This document shows positions 28,627 to 37,684 of a stretch of DNA of 64,000 nt, piece after piece; within the stretch, counting starts at the first letter, position 1; each line of letters opens with the position of its first letter. The stretch comes from Actinoplanes campanulatus. Its GTDB lineage: Bacteria; Actinomycetota; Actinomycetes; Mycobacteriales; Micromonosporaceae. Both the position numbers and the translations under genes were made by a program. The stretch covers positions 32,789 to 96,788 of the forward strand of contig NZ_BMPW01000031.1 in the NCBI RefSeq assembly GCF_014647795.1. Reading direction: 5' to 3'. Under the pieces are notes generated by a model. The model saw only the letters and a list, made by a program, of their open reading frames with translations. It ran no database searches and was not told the origin of the DNA.

Positions 28627-30926
28627 AGGGTGTAGGTCTTCGCCACGGCGACCATCTCGCTGCTGTGCGAGCCGAGCACGCCGACATCGGCCGGCCGCGG
28701 CCGGAAGCCGGGCATCGTGGCGAGGTCGTCGCTGGCGTCCATCACCCGGAACCGGACCGGGCCACTCGCCCGTACGGTCAGGCTGACCTCGACCCCGTTC
28801 TCCGGCGGCGCGTGGAAGACGAAGCCTGGCGTGGGGTCGATCGGCCGGCCACCGACCGTGATCGCGGTGACCTCGGCGCCGACCACGTGCAGGGTGGCGA
28901 ACCGGACCGCCCGCTGCGGATCGAGCAGCAGCCGCATGGTGCGCTGACCGCCCGCCGTGCTCTCCGAGAGCAGCGTGAGCGCCGGCGCCGGCAGGGTCGC
29001 CGCGGGAGCCGGTCCGCCGCGCAGCTTCTCGTCGCCGAAAGCCGGCAGGGTGGCGGACACCTCGGCGGGCTCACCGGTCCCGTACTGGGACGTCCACTCC
29101 TGCGGCTCGGCCTCCTCGCTGAGCCAGCGGGCGGTGCCGGTGTCGGCGTCCAGGGCGTACATCAGATGGGTGAGCGACGGGTGCTCCTCGTCGAAGCGGT
29201 CCACCGCCAGACCGGTCGCCGTGCAGCCGATCACCGCCACGACCGCGATCAGTGACGGGACGGCGCCGAGCCGGCGGGCCTTCAGCGCGTCCAGTCCGCG
29301 GGCGCCCGCCTCCACCGGGTGCAGCAGGTCCAGCACCGGCAGCAGGGCCAGGCCCAGCAACACGGTCAGGAACGCGCCCACCCCGGCCATCGGCATGCCG
29401 AGCGCCGGGAACAGCATCAGCACGGTCGGCAGCAGGACGACGACCGGGACCAGCGCGCCGACGATCAGGACGGCGACGGCGAGCCACGGGCGGGCGCGCA
29501 TCGCGAGCAGGGCGGAGACCGCGACGGCCAGGGCCGGAAGCGCGGCCAGGTAGGAGCCGCCCGGGGTGAACGCGGCCAGCACCATCCCGAGAACGGCGAG
29601 CCAGGTCAGGCCGCCGACGGCCAGCGCCGCCGGGCCGACACGGCGGCGCAGCAGGGCGTACCAGATCAGGACCGTGGCGGCGCCCAGAGCGATCACCGCG
29701 AGGCGGTACCACATCGGACGGTACGGGTCGATCGGCAGGCCGCCGTACTCCGGCCGGATCGTCTTCAGCAGCGCCCACAGGCCCTGGGCCAGCAGCGGCG
29801 CCACGATGATCGGCAGCACGGCGAGCGGAATCGCGACGAGCACCCGGCGGCGGACGAACCAGCCCAGCGCGGCCACCGCGATCAGGGCCGCCACGGCCAG
29901 CGGCCACACCAGCCCGCCCGGGTAGCGGATCAGCAGGCCCGGCACCGGGAAGTAGGTGGCGTCCCCGGTGTTGCTCAACGTGGTCAGATCCTGGGCGCCG
30001 AACTCACGTACCAGAGCCAGCGCGTTGTCCCCGTGGTGCTGGAGGCTGTCCCGGTTCATCGCCGACGGCTTGTCGGTCGGCGCGTGGTAGACCGCGGCGC
30101 CGTCGATGTAGGCGGTGTTGAGGCCCAGGAAGTCCGACTCGCGGAACGGCGTGAAGTCGGTGTCGTTCGGCAGCAGCCGGTAGATCTCCACGGCGAAGGA
30201 CGTGCCGACCGGGTACGGCACCCGGGCGTACGTCTCCACGAGCCGCGCGTTGCCCGCCGACGTCTCGAACATGATCGCCGGGCCGCTGCTGCCCCGCGCC
30301 TCCAGGTTCAGCGCCACCCCGCCGTCCCGGGCCAGCGGGTGCTGGTCGACGAACGCCTTGGCCCCGCAGAGACACGCCTCCTCGGCGTCGGTGAGCACCA
30401 GCACCACGTCGTTGCGCAGCTTCCTCCCGCTGGTCAGCGCCCGTGCCGTCTCCAGGATCGTGGCGGTGCCCGCGCCGTCGTCGTTCGCGCCCGGGGCGAT
30501 CTGCGCCGAGTCGTAGTGCGCGATCAGGAAGATCCGCCCGGTCGAGGCGGTCCCGGGGATCAGCGTGACCACGTTCCGCACCCGGGCCAGGCCGGTCCCG
30601 CCCGCCGAGGAGGAGAGGCCGGCGCCCTGCACCGACACCACGTCCTGCACCTCGGGCGCCAGGCCCAGACCACGCAGCCTGTCGATCAGGTGCTCGCGTA
30701 CCCGGTCGTTGGCGGCACTGCCGGCCGGGTGCGGTGTGGACGCGATCGCGCGTACGTCCTCGAAGGCCCTCGCCGCACTGAAGTCGCTTGCCGGCGCCGT
30801 TGTCGCCCGCTCCGCGGGCGGTTGAACGGAACGGACCGCGGCCAGGCCGGCCAGCCCGAGAACGGCCAGGACGGCGGCGGCGGCGAGGCCGCGACGCATC
30901 GGCCGGGCGAGAGCTGTGTCACTCAT
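28623..30926 (-). CDS. Membrane-associated M28 family zinc aminopeptidase
   Basis: Predicted 767-residue protein. A transmembrane or signal helix (GLAAAAVLAVLGLAGLAAV) is followed by an M28 peptidase domain, residues about 45-330, with metal and catalytic residues in FLIAHYDS, GANDDGAGTATIL and DAEEACLCGAKAF, then NDTDF and the YHAPTDKP His. The second half has about seven to eight hydrophobic helices and a C-terminal soluble domain rich in beta strands. This architecture matches large vacuolar-type/ER-type M28 membrane peptidases (PFF1/ERMP1-like). ATG at 30926 was chosen at the natural N-terminus; its ribosome binding site is weak. Confidence 0.88.
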   Translation of the reverse strand: MSDTALARPMRRGLAAAAVLAVLGLAGLAAVRSVQPPAERATTAPASDFSAARAFEDVRAIASTPHPAGSAANDRVREHLIDRLRGLGLAPEVQDVVSVQGAGLSSSAGGTGLARVRNVVTLIPGTASTGRIFLIAHYDSAQIAPGANDDGAGTATILETARALTSGRKLRNDVVLVLTDAEEACLCGAKAFVDQHPLARDGGVALNLEARGSSGPAIMFETSAGNARLVETYARVPYPVGTSFAVEIYRLLPNDTDFTPFRESDFLGLNTAYIDGAAVYHAPTDKPSAMNRDSLQHHGDNALALVREFGAQDLTTLSNTGDATYFPVPGLLIRYPGGLVWPLAVAALIAVAALGWFVRRRVLVAIPLAVLPIIVAPLLAQGLWALLKTIRPEYGGLPIDPYRPMWYRLAVIALGAATVLIWYALLRRRVGPAALAVGGLTWLAVLGMVLAAFTPGGSYLAALPALAVAVSALLAMRARPWLAVAVLIVGALVPVVVLLPTVLMLFPALGMPMAGVGAFLTVLLGLALLPVLDLLHPVEAGARGLDALKARRLGAVPSLIAVVAVIGCTATGLAVDRFDEEHPSLTHLMYALDADTGTARWLSEEAEPQEWTSQYGTGEPAEVSATLPAFGDEKLRGGPAPAATLPAPALTLLSESTAGGQRTMRLLLDPQRAVRFATLHVVGAEVTAITVGGRPIDPTPGFVFHAPPENGVEVSLTVRASGPVRFRVMDASDDLATMPGFRPRPADVGVLGSHSSEMVAVAKTYTL

Positions 30927-31001
30927 GGGGACATCTGACCATCCGGGTACGCCCGACGGGTACCCCGAAGATCCATTGGCGCGTGCAATAGCGTGTTCCG
31001 G

Positions 31002-31370
31002 GTGACTACGCCGCTTGACCCAGCCGCCGTCATCGCGGAGTTCATCGACCGGGTGTCGCCCTACAATCCGACGCCGGACGCTGACCCCGTCGCCGTTCTC
31101 GGTGTGCGCACGGCCTTCGGTGAGGATGTATTCACCGTCAGTGACCACGTGATCCGGGCGATGTGCCGGGCCCTGGAGTCCTATCGGGACCCCGAGGACC
31201 GGGGAAATTGTGCCAAATGCGGAGGACTCCACCTGGACGAGAACCTGCACTGCCGGGACTGCGGACAACTGCACGGCATCCTCGGTCAGGTGATCGCCGA
31301 ACACGCCCGGCGGGTCGCCGCCGACTCCGGCCCGTCTCCTTCGTCCTCCTCCGACGACCCCCACCGATGA
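31002..31370 (+). CDS. Hypothetical protein with a C-terminal zinc ribbon
   Basis: Predicted 122 residues. The N-terminal half is a small helical region; residues about 70-90 hold two CxxC pairs (NCAKCGGLH and HCRDCGQLH) that likely bind zinc. The tail is Ser/Pro rich. The GTG at 31002 lacks a ribosome binding site and could start a leaderless message; a GTG at 30993 is an alternative. No family recognised. It is divergent from the M28 peptidase and lies upstream of the signalling operon. Confidence 0.6.
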   Translation: MTTPLDPAAVIAEFIDRVSPYNPTPDADPVAVLGVRTAFGEDVFTVSDHVIRAMCRALESYRDPEDRGNCAKCGGLHLDENLHCRDCGQLHGILGQVIAEHARRVAADSGPSPSSSSDDPHR

Positions 31371-31440
31371 CCGAAGTTGTGCCGCGGGGCCGGTTGGTAC
31401 ACGATTTGCGGGTCACCTATGCGTCGAGTGGGGAATCGGA

Positions 31441-32640
31441 ATGACGGAGCGGTCGCTCGCGTCCCGCAGGTACGCGGCGGACCAGCTGGAACGGCTACGG
31501 ATCCTGCTCGTCGAAGACGACGAGGGCGATGCCTTCCTGGTCCGTGAGCTGCTCGCCGAAGCCGAGGCCCCGTTCGAACTGACCGTCGCCAGCAGCCTGC
31601 GCGAGGCCCGCGAGCGGCTGACCGGAGTCGAGTGCGTCCTCCTCGACCTGGGCCTTCCCGACGCCGAGGGTATCGACGGCCTGCGCAAGCTGCTCGCCGT
31701 CGCCGGAGGCGCCGCGGTCTGCGTGCTCACCGGCCGCTCCGACGAACACCTCGGGGTGCAGGCGGTCGCCGAGGGCGCCCAGGACTACCTGGTCAAAGGC
31801 CAGGTCGACGGCGTGTTGCTGATCCGGTCGCTGCGCTACGCGGTGGAGCGGAAACGCGCCGACGAGAACGCCCGGCGACTGCGCGAGGCCGAACTGCGCG
31901 AAGCCGAGTCGGCCCGCCTGGAACGCGGTCTGCTGCCCAAGCCACTCAAACGGGACGACTTCGGCATCGGGGTCGAGCCGTTCTACCGGTCCGGACGGGC
32001 CATGGGCCTGCTCGGTGGCGACTTCTACGACGTGGTGCAGATCGGCGACGACCGGCTGCACGTGATCGTCGGCGACGTCTGCGGGCACGGCGTGGACGAG
32101 GCGGCGCTCGGCGTCGAACTGCGGGTCGCCTGGCGCGCCCTGGTGCTCGCCGGAGTGCCGGAGGAGCAGGTGCTGCCCTCACTCGAACAGGTGCTGATGT
32201 CCGAACGGCGGGCCCGGGAGGTGTTCGCCACTGTCGCGTCGGCGGTCATCGACCTTCCCAAAAACAGAGCGACGGTACGGGTGGCCGGCCACCCGCCGCC
32301 CGTCGTGCTCTCCGGTGGGCGGGCCGCGCCGGTCGCCGTGCGTACCGGGATCGTGCTCGGGGTACGTCCCACTCCCACCCCCGCGACCGAGCTGGAGTTC
32401 GACGGCCATGACTGGTCCTTGCTGATGTACACCGACGGCCTGATCGAGGGGCGTACCGGAGGTAGCGACGAGCGGCTCGACGTCGACGGCCTGTGCCAGC
32501 TGCTGGCCGAGCCGGAGGCGCGTGCCAAACCGCTGCCCGAGCTGCCCGAATGGCTGGTGGCCCGGGCCGACCGCGACAACGGCGGCCCGCTCACCGACGA
32601 CGTCGCCATGCTGCTGATCTCCCGGGGCGGCGGCAGATGA
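31441..32640 (+). CDS. Response regulator with SpoIIE-type PP2C serine phosphatase output
   Basis: Predicted 399-residue protein. Residues about 18-135 form a receiver (LLVEDDEGDAFL, phosphoacceptor in LLDLGLPDAEG, CVLTGRSDEH, YLVKGQ). A coiled linker with repeated Glu/Arg (about 140-165) leads to a SpoIIE/RsbU phosphatase domain, about 175-395, with metal-binding Asp in LGGDFYDVV, VIVGDVCGHG and YTDGLIEGR. In this class phosphorylation of the receiver activates dephosphorylation of an anti-sigma antagonist. The stop overlaps the ATG of the next kinase by four bases, so they are coupled. Confidence 0.92.
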   Translation: MTERSLASRRYAADQLERLRILLVEDDEGDAFLVRELLAEAEAPFELTVASSLREARERLTGVECVLLDLGLPDAEGIDGLRKLLAVAGGAAVCVLTGRSDEHLGVQAVAEGAQDYLVKGQVDGVLLIRSLRYAVERKRADENARRLREAELREAESARLERGLLPKPLKRDDFGIGVEPFYRSGRAMGLLGGDFYDVVQIGDDRLHVIVGDVCGHGVDEAALGVELRVAWRALVLAGVPEEQVLPSLEQVLMSERRAREVFATVASAVIDLPKNRATVRVAGHPPPVVLSGGRAAPVAVRTGIVLGVRPTPTPATELEFDGHDWSLLMYTDGLIEGRTGGSDERLDVDGLCQLLAEPEARAKPLPELPEWLVARADRDNGGPLTDDVAMLLISRGGGR

Positions 32641-34226
32641 GAACCAGGATGCGGGCCTGGACCCTGCGGACCCGGATCGTGGCACTCTGCGGCGCCGCCG
32701 GACTGGTGCTCGGCGGGCTCGGCGTGGTCGCCGCGATCACGGCGGCCGCCAACACCCAGCAGGTCGACGACATCCTCGACCGCGCCACCCCGATGCGGGC
32801 CGCAGGCGAGACCCTGACCACCGCGCTCGTCGACCAGGAGACCGGTGTCCGGGGCTACGCCATCACCGGGCAGGAGCACAACCTCGAGCCGTACCGGGAC
32901 GGGCTGGCGCAGGAAAACCTCCAGATCAGCCGGATCGAGGGCTACCTGAATCCGGAGGACGGCGAGATCCGCGCCGCCCTCGAGGTGGTCCGAGACCGAG
33001 CCGTGGCCTGGCGGGCCGCGATGGCCGAACCGCTCATCCAGACCGTCCGCAGCGAGGGCACCGAGGCGGCCCAGCAGCGGATCGAGGAGTCCGGTACCCG
33101 CGAGTTCGACGAACTCCGCGCGGCCGTCGAGGTGATGCAGGGCCACATCCTGGAACTACGGGCCCGCTCGGCGGACGCCGCCCGCGACTCCAGCCGAGCG
33201 ATGGTGGCCATCGAGATCGCCGCCGCGGTGATCATCCTGTTCACCGGCGCCTTCCTGCTGCTCCTGCTGGACCGCCTGGTCAGCCGGCCGATCCTGGACC
33301 TCGCCGGGCAGGTGCGGCAGGTCGCGGCCGGCGACTACGACCGGCACATCGAAAGCCGCTACAGCTCACCCGACCTGGTCGGCCTCGCCGAGGACGTCGA
33401 CCGGATGCGGCAGCAGATCGCCAGCGAGCTGAGCGAGGTCCGGGAGGCGCGCCAGCAGGTCGAATGGATCAACCAGCAGTTGCAGTCGCAGGCCGAGGAA
33501 CTGACCCGGTCCAACCGCGACCTGGAGCAGTTCGCCTACGTGGCCTCGCACGACCTCCAGGAGCCGCTGCGCAAGGTGGCCAGCTTCTGCCAGCTCCTCC
33601 AGCGACGGTACGCGGGGCAGATGGACGAGCGCGCCGACCAGTACATCGGCTTCGCGGTGGACGGGGCGCAGCGCATGCAGCGGCTCATCAACGACCTGCT
33701 CGCCTTCTCCCGGATCGGCCGGCTCACCACCGGGTTCACCGACGTCGACCTGAACAAGGTGCTCGCCGAGGTGAAGTCGCAGCTGGAGCCGCGGGCCGGC
33801 GAGGGCGCGGAGATCAGCTGGAGCGGACTGCCCACCGTGGAGGGTGAGGAGCCGCTGCTCACCACCCTCTTCGTCAACCTGATCGGCAACTCGCTCAAGT
33901 TCCGCCGGCCCGACGTGCCACCGGTCGTGCGGATCACCGCCCAGCCCCAGGGCCGTGAGTGGCATGTCAACGTGCGGGACAACGGCATCGGCATCGAGGC
34001 CGAGTTCGCCGACAAGGTGTTCGTGATCTTCCAGCGGCTGCACGCCCGGGACGCGTACGAGGGGACCGGCATCGGATTGGCGATCGTCAAGAAGATCGTC
34101 GAATACCATGGCGGGCGGGTCTGGCTGGACGTCGACGTCGCCGAGGGCGCGTCGATCAATTTCACGCTCGCGGCACTGCCGGGCGCCGAGGCGCTCGAGA
34201 GCGCGGAAGACGTGGGGACCACATGA
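32637..34226 (+). CDS. Sensor histidine kinase with CHASE3 and HAMP domains
   Basis: Predicted 529-residue membrane kinase. A first helix (about 16-38), an extracellular CHASE3 domain to about 190 ([18 protein letters not shown] is the diagnostic block), a second helix (about 195-217), HAMP ([21 protein letters not shown]), a coiled coil, then HisKA with His in [14 protein letters not shown] and HATPase with [17 protein letters not shown] and [11 protein letters not shown]. The DLQEPLRK box is that of phytochrome-like (Cph1-related) kinases, which usually pair with Rcp1-like single-domain regulators, as encoded downstream. Confidence 0.92.
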   Translation: MRTRMRAWTLRTRIVALCGAAGLVLGGLGVVAAITAAANTQQVDDILDRATPMRAAGETLTTALVDQETGVRGYAITGQEHNLEPYRDGLAQENLQISRIEGYLNPEDGEIRAALEVVRDRAVAWRAAMAEPLIQTVRSEGTEAAQQRIEESGTREFDELRAAVEVMQGHILELRARSADAARDSSRAMVAIEIAAAVIILFTGAFLLLLLDRLVSRPILDLAGQVRQVAAGDYDRHIESRYSSPDLVGLAEDVDRMRQQIASELSEVREARQQVEWINQQLQSQAEELTRSNRDLEQFAYVASHDLQEPLRKVASFCQLLQRRYAGQMDERADQYIGFAVDGAQRMQRLINDLLAFSRIGRLTTGFTDVDLNKVLAEVKSQLEPRAGEGAEISWSGLPTVEGEEPLLTTLFVNLIGNSLKFRRPDVPPVVRITAQPQGREWHVNVRDNGIGIEAEFADKVFVIFQRLHARDAYEGTGIGLAIVKKIVEYHGGRVWLDVDVAEGASINFTLAALPGAEALESAEDVGTT

Positions 34227-34293
34227 GCTCAATGCCGCGCTCGTGGCATCGCCCGGGCTTGTGGCATCGGCGGAGCTAAGCGGAGGTGGCGAC

Positions 34294-34746
34294 ATGAGCA
34301 CGGAGAGAGAACCGGGCACACCGATCGAGGTGTTGCTCGTCGAGGACGACCCCGGTGACGTGCTGATGACACAGGAGGCGTTCGAGGAGCACAAGGTCCG
34401 CAACCGGCTGACCGTGGTCTCCGACGGTGCCGAGGCGCTCGCCTACCTGCGGCAGGAGGGCCCGTTCGCCGACGCGGTGCGGCCCGACCTCATCCTGCTC
34501 GATCTCAACCTGCCGAAGCGGGACGGCCGTGAGGTGCTCGCCGAGATCAAGAAGGACGACGACCTGGGCCGCATCCCGGTCGTCGTGCTCACCACCTCCT
34601 CGGCGGACGAGGACATCCTGCGCAGCTACCAGCTCCACGCGAACGCGTACGTCACCAAGCCGGTCGACTTCGAGCGGTTCATCGCGGTGATCCGGCAGAT
34701 CGACGAGTTCTTCGTCAGCGTCGTGAAGTTGCCGCCGCGTGCCTGA
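34294..34746 (+). CDS. Single-domain response regulator (Rcp1-like)
   Basis: Predicted 150 residues forming only a receiver: [12 protein letters not shown] acidic pair, phosphoacceptor Asp in [25 protein letters not shown], and Lys in [11 protein letters not shown]. No output domain, so it relays or interacts. GGAGGTGGCG precedes the ATG. It lies 67 bases after the CHASE3 kinase, its probable partner, and the stop overlaps the next gene by eight bases. Confidence 0.92.
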   Translation: MSTEREPGTPIEVLLVEDDPGDVLMTQEAFEEHKVRNRLTVVSDGAEALAYLRQEGPFADAVRPDLILLDLNLPKRDGREVLAEIKKDDDLGRIPVVVLTTSSADEDILRSYQLHANAYVTKPVDFERFIAVIRQIDEFFVSVVKLPPRA

Positions 34747-35572
34747 TCAGGTTCTTGATCAGGTCGCTGAGCTGGTTCGTGAGGTCGCGCACACCGTCGT
34801 CCTGCCGCGCTTCCAGCGCCTGGCCGACGACGAGGTGCAGCAGAAGGCGCCCGGTGACCTGGTCACCATCGCCGACCAGGAGTCCGAGCGGGCACTGACC
34901 CGCGGGCTCACCGCGCTGCTGCCCGGCTCGACGGTTGTCGGCGAGGAGGCCGTGGCGGCCGACCCCACGGTCCGGGACCGGCTCGGCGGCAGCGGCGCCG
35001 TGTGGATCGTCGACCCGGTCGACGGCACCAACAACTTCGCCGCCGGGAAGACGCCGTTCTGCGTGATGGTCGCCCTGCTGCGAGACGGGGAGACCTGCGC
35101 GGCGTGGATCCTCGACGTGATCGGTGATCACCTGACGGTGGCCGAGGCGGGTTCCGGCGCCTACCGGGACGGTGTCCGCGTGAAGACCCGCGCCGACGAT
35201 CCGGGCGCGGCCCGGTTGCGGGGCGTGATCTCCCACAAGTACCTGCCGGACCACCTGCGGGATCGGGTCCGTGCCAACGCCGTGGCCCTCGGCGGTCACA
35301 CCTCCGGCCGGCACTGCGCCGGGTACGAGTACCCGGCCGTCGCCACCGACGAACAGCAGTTCGCGATGTTCTGGCGGATCCTCCCGTGGGATCACGTGCC
35401 CGGCACCCTGATCGTCCGCGAGGCCGGCGGTGTGACCCGCCACCTGGACGGCGCCGACTACCGCCCCACCGACCGCCGGCGCGGCCTGCTGGTCGCCGCC
35501 AACGAGGACATCTGGCAAACCGTCCACGGCACCCTCTTCCCGGACGGCCCCCCACCGACCGACCTCACCTGA
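34739..35572 (+). CDS. Inositol monophosphatase-family phosphatase
   Basis: Predicted 277-residue magnesium-dependent phosphatase of the IMPase/HisN/CysQ superfamily. The metal-binding elements are visible: VGEEAV (about 68-73), [15 protein letters not shown] (about 88-102) and [16 protein letters not shown] near residue 220. The substrate could be inositol phosphate, histidinol phosphate or PAP, and the sequence alone does not choose. The GTG at 34739 overlaps the response regulator stop by eight bases, implying coupled translation though no functional link is obvious. Confidence 0.88.
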   Translation: MPDQVLDQVAELVREVAHTVVLPRFQRLADDEVQQKAPGDLVTIADQESERALTRGLTALLPGSTVVGEEAVAADPTVRDRLGGSGAVWIVDPVDGTNNFAAGKTPFCVMVALLRDGETCAAWILDVIGDHLTVAEAGSGAYRDGVRVKTRADDPGAARLRGVISHKYLPDHLRDRVRANAVALGGHTSGRHCAGYEYPAVATDEQQFAMFWRILPWDHVPGTLIVREAGGVTRHLDGADYRPTDRRRGLLVAANEDIWQTVHGTLFPDGPPPTDLT

Positions 35573-35588
35573 CGGCCTCCGCCCGGCC

Positions 35589-35705
35589 GGCCGTTTCCGA
35601 TGCCTCGGGGCTCGCGCGTGGTCGGCTGTTTCCGATCCGCCGGGCTTGCGCGTGGCCGGCCTTTTCCGATTCGCCGGGCGGCTTGCGCGTCGTCGGGCCG
35701 TTTGC
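35589..35705. repeat. Degenerate ~35 bp direct repeats
   Basis: Three to four tandem units with a period of about 35 bp start at 35589, 35624, 35658 and about 35694. Each begins GGC(C/T)GTTTCCGAT or a close variant and ends near GCTTGCGCGTGGTC. They fill part of the gap between the phosphatase gene and the SDR gene. No gene was seen in the gap. Confidence 0.55.
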
Positions 35706-35818
35706 GTGTGTCTCGTTCGCGGGTCGCTCGTTCGGTGGCGCGGGGACCTCTTTCGGGTGAGGGGACGGTCACAGTCGGCCGGAGCCCGTGGGCGGGTCCG
35801 TGGATCTAGGGTGCGGGC

Positions 35819-36592
35819 ATGTCCTCGTACCTCGATGAGCTTTTCGGGCTGAGCGGGCGGACCGCGGTGGTGACCGGCGGCAGCTCCGGGATCGGGCGCG
35901 CGATGGCGCTCGCCCTGGGCCGTGCCGGCGCGCGGATCGTGCTGGTGGCCCGGCGCGAAGCGCCGATGGCCGAGGTGGTCGCCGAGTTGCGCGGCCACGG
36001 CGCCGACGCTCACGCGATCTCCGCGGATCTCGCCGACCGGGCTGCCGTCAAGGCCGTCACCAGCAAGATCATTGAGGGGTACGGCGAGCCCGACATCCTG
36101 GTCAATTCGGCTGGAATCAACCTGCGGCCGCCGCTCGACGAGCTCACCGACGACGTCTGGGACGTCACGCTCGCCGCCAACCTGACCGCGCCGTTCCTCC
36201 TGGGCCAGGCGTTCGGCCCGGCGATGGCCCGGCGAGGCTGGGGCCGGATCATCAATGTCGTCTCCCAGCAGGCCTTCCGGGCGTACGGCAACAGTGGCGC
36301 CTACGGAGCGGCGAAGGCGGGGCTCGTCGGCCTCACCCGTTCGCAGGCCGAGGCGTGGTCGCAACACGGCGTCTGCTGCAACGCGATCGCCCCCGGAGTG
36401 GTCCACACGCCACTGACCGACGTCGTTTTCGCCGATCCCACGAAAGTGGCGGCACACGCCCGCCGTACGATGATCGGTCGCAACGGAGTTCCGGAAGATT
36501 TCGCCGGGTGTGTCGTATTTCTGGCGAGCGAGGCCGGTCAGGCGGTAACCGGTCAGACGCTCTTCGTCGACGGTGGATACTCGGCTACCTGA
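35819..36592 (+). CDS. Short-chain dehydrogenase/reductase
   Basis: Predicted 257-residue NAD(P)-dependent oxidoreductase. Cofactor motif TGGSSGIG at about 19-26, LVARREAP suggests NADP preference, NSAGI for the NNAG block, the catalytic Ser in NVVSQQAF, the YxxxK pair in GAYGAAKAG and the C-terminal GQTLFVDGGYS. The Asn-Asn of NNAG is Asn-Ser here, a common variation. The family resembles gluconate 5-dehydrogenase or 3-oxoacyl reductases; the substrate is unknown. Confidence 0.88.
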   Translation: MSSYLDELFGLSGRTAVVTGGSSGIGRAMALALGRAGARIVLVARREAPMAEVVAELRGHGADAHAISADLADRAAVKAVTSKIIEGYGEPDILVNSAGINLRPPLDELTDDVWDVTLAANLTAPFLLGQAFGPAMARRGWGRIINVVSQQAFRAYGNSGAYGAAKAGLVGLTRSQAEAWSQHGVCCNAIAPGVVHTPLTDVVFADPTKVAAHARRTMIGRNGVPEDFAGCVVFLASEAGQAVTGQTLFVDGGYSAT

Positions 36593-36655
36593 TCGATCTC
36601 CCTTTCGCCTGCTCCGACACGGTAAAGTACCGGCGCTTACGACTTGGAGGTTCCT

Positions 36656-37663
36656 GTGGCGGTCAGTCTCCCGCGCCGGTGTACCGCCCTGCTCGCGATC
36701 CTCGCCGCCGCCTTCGCGGTGGTCATCGCGCTGCCTGCGCCCCCGGCGTCGGCGGACCCCGAGGGCGGCACCAAGAAGCTGCGCGCCACGCTCGAGGCCG
36801 CGGCCAAGGGCTACGACCAGGCGAAGACGAAGCTGGCCGGCTCCAAGAAGCGGCAGAAGCAGCTGACCGAGGCGCTGAAGCGCTCCGAGGAGAACGCGAA
36901 GGCCCTCACCGGCCAGGTCAACGCGGTCGCCAACCGCGCCTACCAGATGGGCCGGATCAACACGGTCACCCTTCTGCTCAACAGCTCCGATTCGGGCAGC
37001 TTCATCGAGCGGGTGCAGAGCCTCGACATGCTGGCCCAGATGGACGGCGGCACCCTGGCCGGCTACCGGACCGAGATCGAGAACTCGAAGCGAGCCAAGA
37101 TCGCTCTCGAGTCCGAGATCAAGGAGCAGCAGCGCCAGGTCAACGTGATGGCCAAGAGGAAGCGGGATGCCGAGGTCGCGCTGGCCGAGGTCGGCGGTGG
37201 GGCGGCCGGCGGTTTCGTCGACCCGAACTCTCCGGCCGCCGAACCGGCGCCGCGCAACTCCGACGGCTCCTGGCCGAAGGAGTCGTGCACGGTCGACGAC
37301 CCGACCTCCGGCGGCTGCATCACGCCGCGGACGCTGCACGCCTACAAGCAGGCCCAGGTGGCCGGGTTCAAGCGCTACACGGTGTGCTTCAGCGAGCGGT
37401 CGTCGGGTGAGCACCCCAAGGGCAGGGCCTGCGACCATTCGGCAGCCTCGGGCGGTTTCGAGAACGTGGCGGCCACCGGTGGCGACAAGTCGTACGGCGA
37501 CCGGCTCGCGGCGTTCTACGTGAAGAACGCGGACGAGCTCGGCGTCATGTACGTGATCTGGTACCGCCAGATCTGGATGCCGAGCACCGGCTGGCGTGCC
37601 TACAGCGCGAGTGGTGGCCCCGCGGCGGTACACACCAACCACGTACACCTCTCCATGCTCTGA
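36656..37663 (+). CDS. Secreted coiled-coil protein with ARB_07466-like C-terminal domain
   Basis: Predicted 335 residues. A signal peptide ends at ASA (about residue 34). Residues about 40-185 form a long charged coiled coil (KKLRATLEAAAKGYDQAKTK, EIKEQQRQVNVMAKRKR) similar to the N-terminal part of peptidoglycan-hydrolase regulators. After a Pro/Ala linker the C-terminal ~125 residues (PRTLHAYKQAQ, GRACDHS, RQIWMP, HTNHVHLSML) form a compact domain seen in actinobacterial cell-wall proteins, with conserved His residues that could bind metal. The GTG at 36656 sits five bases after GGAGG. Probably acts at the cell wall. Confidence 0.82.
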   Translation: MAVSLPRRCTALLAILAAAFAVVIALPAPPASADPEGGTKKLRATLEAAAKGYDQAKTKLAGSKKRQKQLTEALKRSEENAKALTGQVNAVANRAYQMGRINTVTLLLNSSDSGSFIERVQSLDMLAQMDGGTLAGYRTEIENSKRAKIALESEIKEQQRQVNVMAKRKRDAEVALAEVGGGAAGGFVDPNSPAAEPAPRNSDGSWPKESCTVDDPTSGGCITPRTLHAYKQAQVAGFKRYTVCFSERSSGEHPKGRACDHSAASGGFENVAATGGDKSYGDRLAAFYVKNADELGVMYVIWYRQIWMPSTGWRAYSASGGPAAVHTNHVHLSML

Positions 37664-37684
37664 GGCCCCGGTAGCATCGCGGCG

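Noticed and set aside
35589-35705. CRISPR array
   Set aside because: Repeats are degenerate and contiguous without unique spacers, and no cas genes are present.
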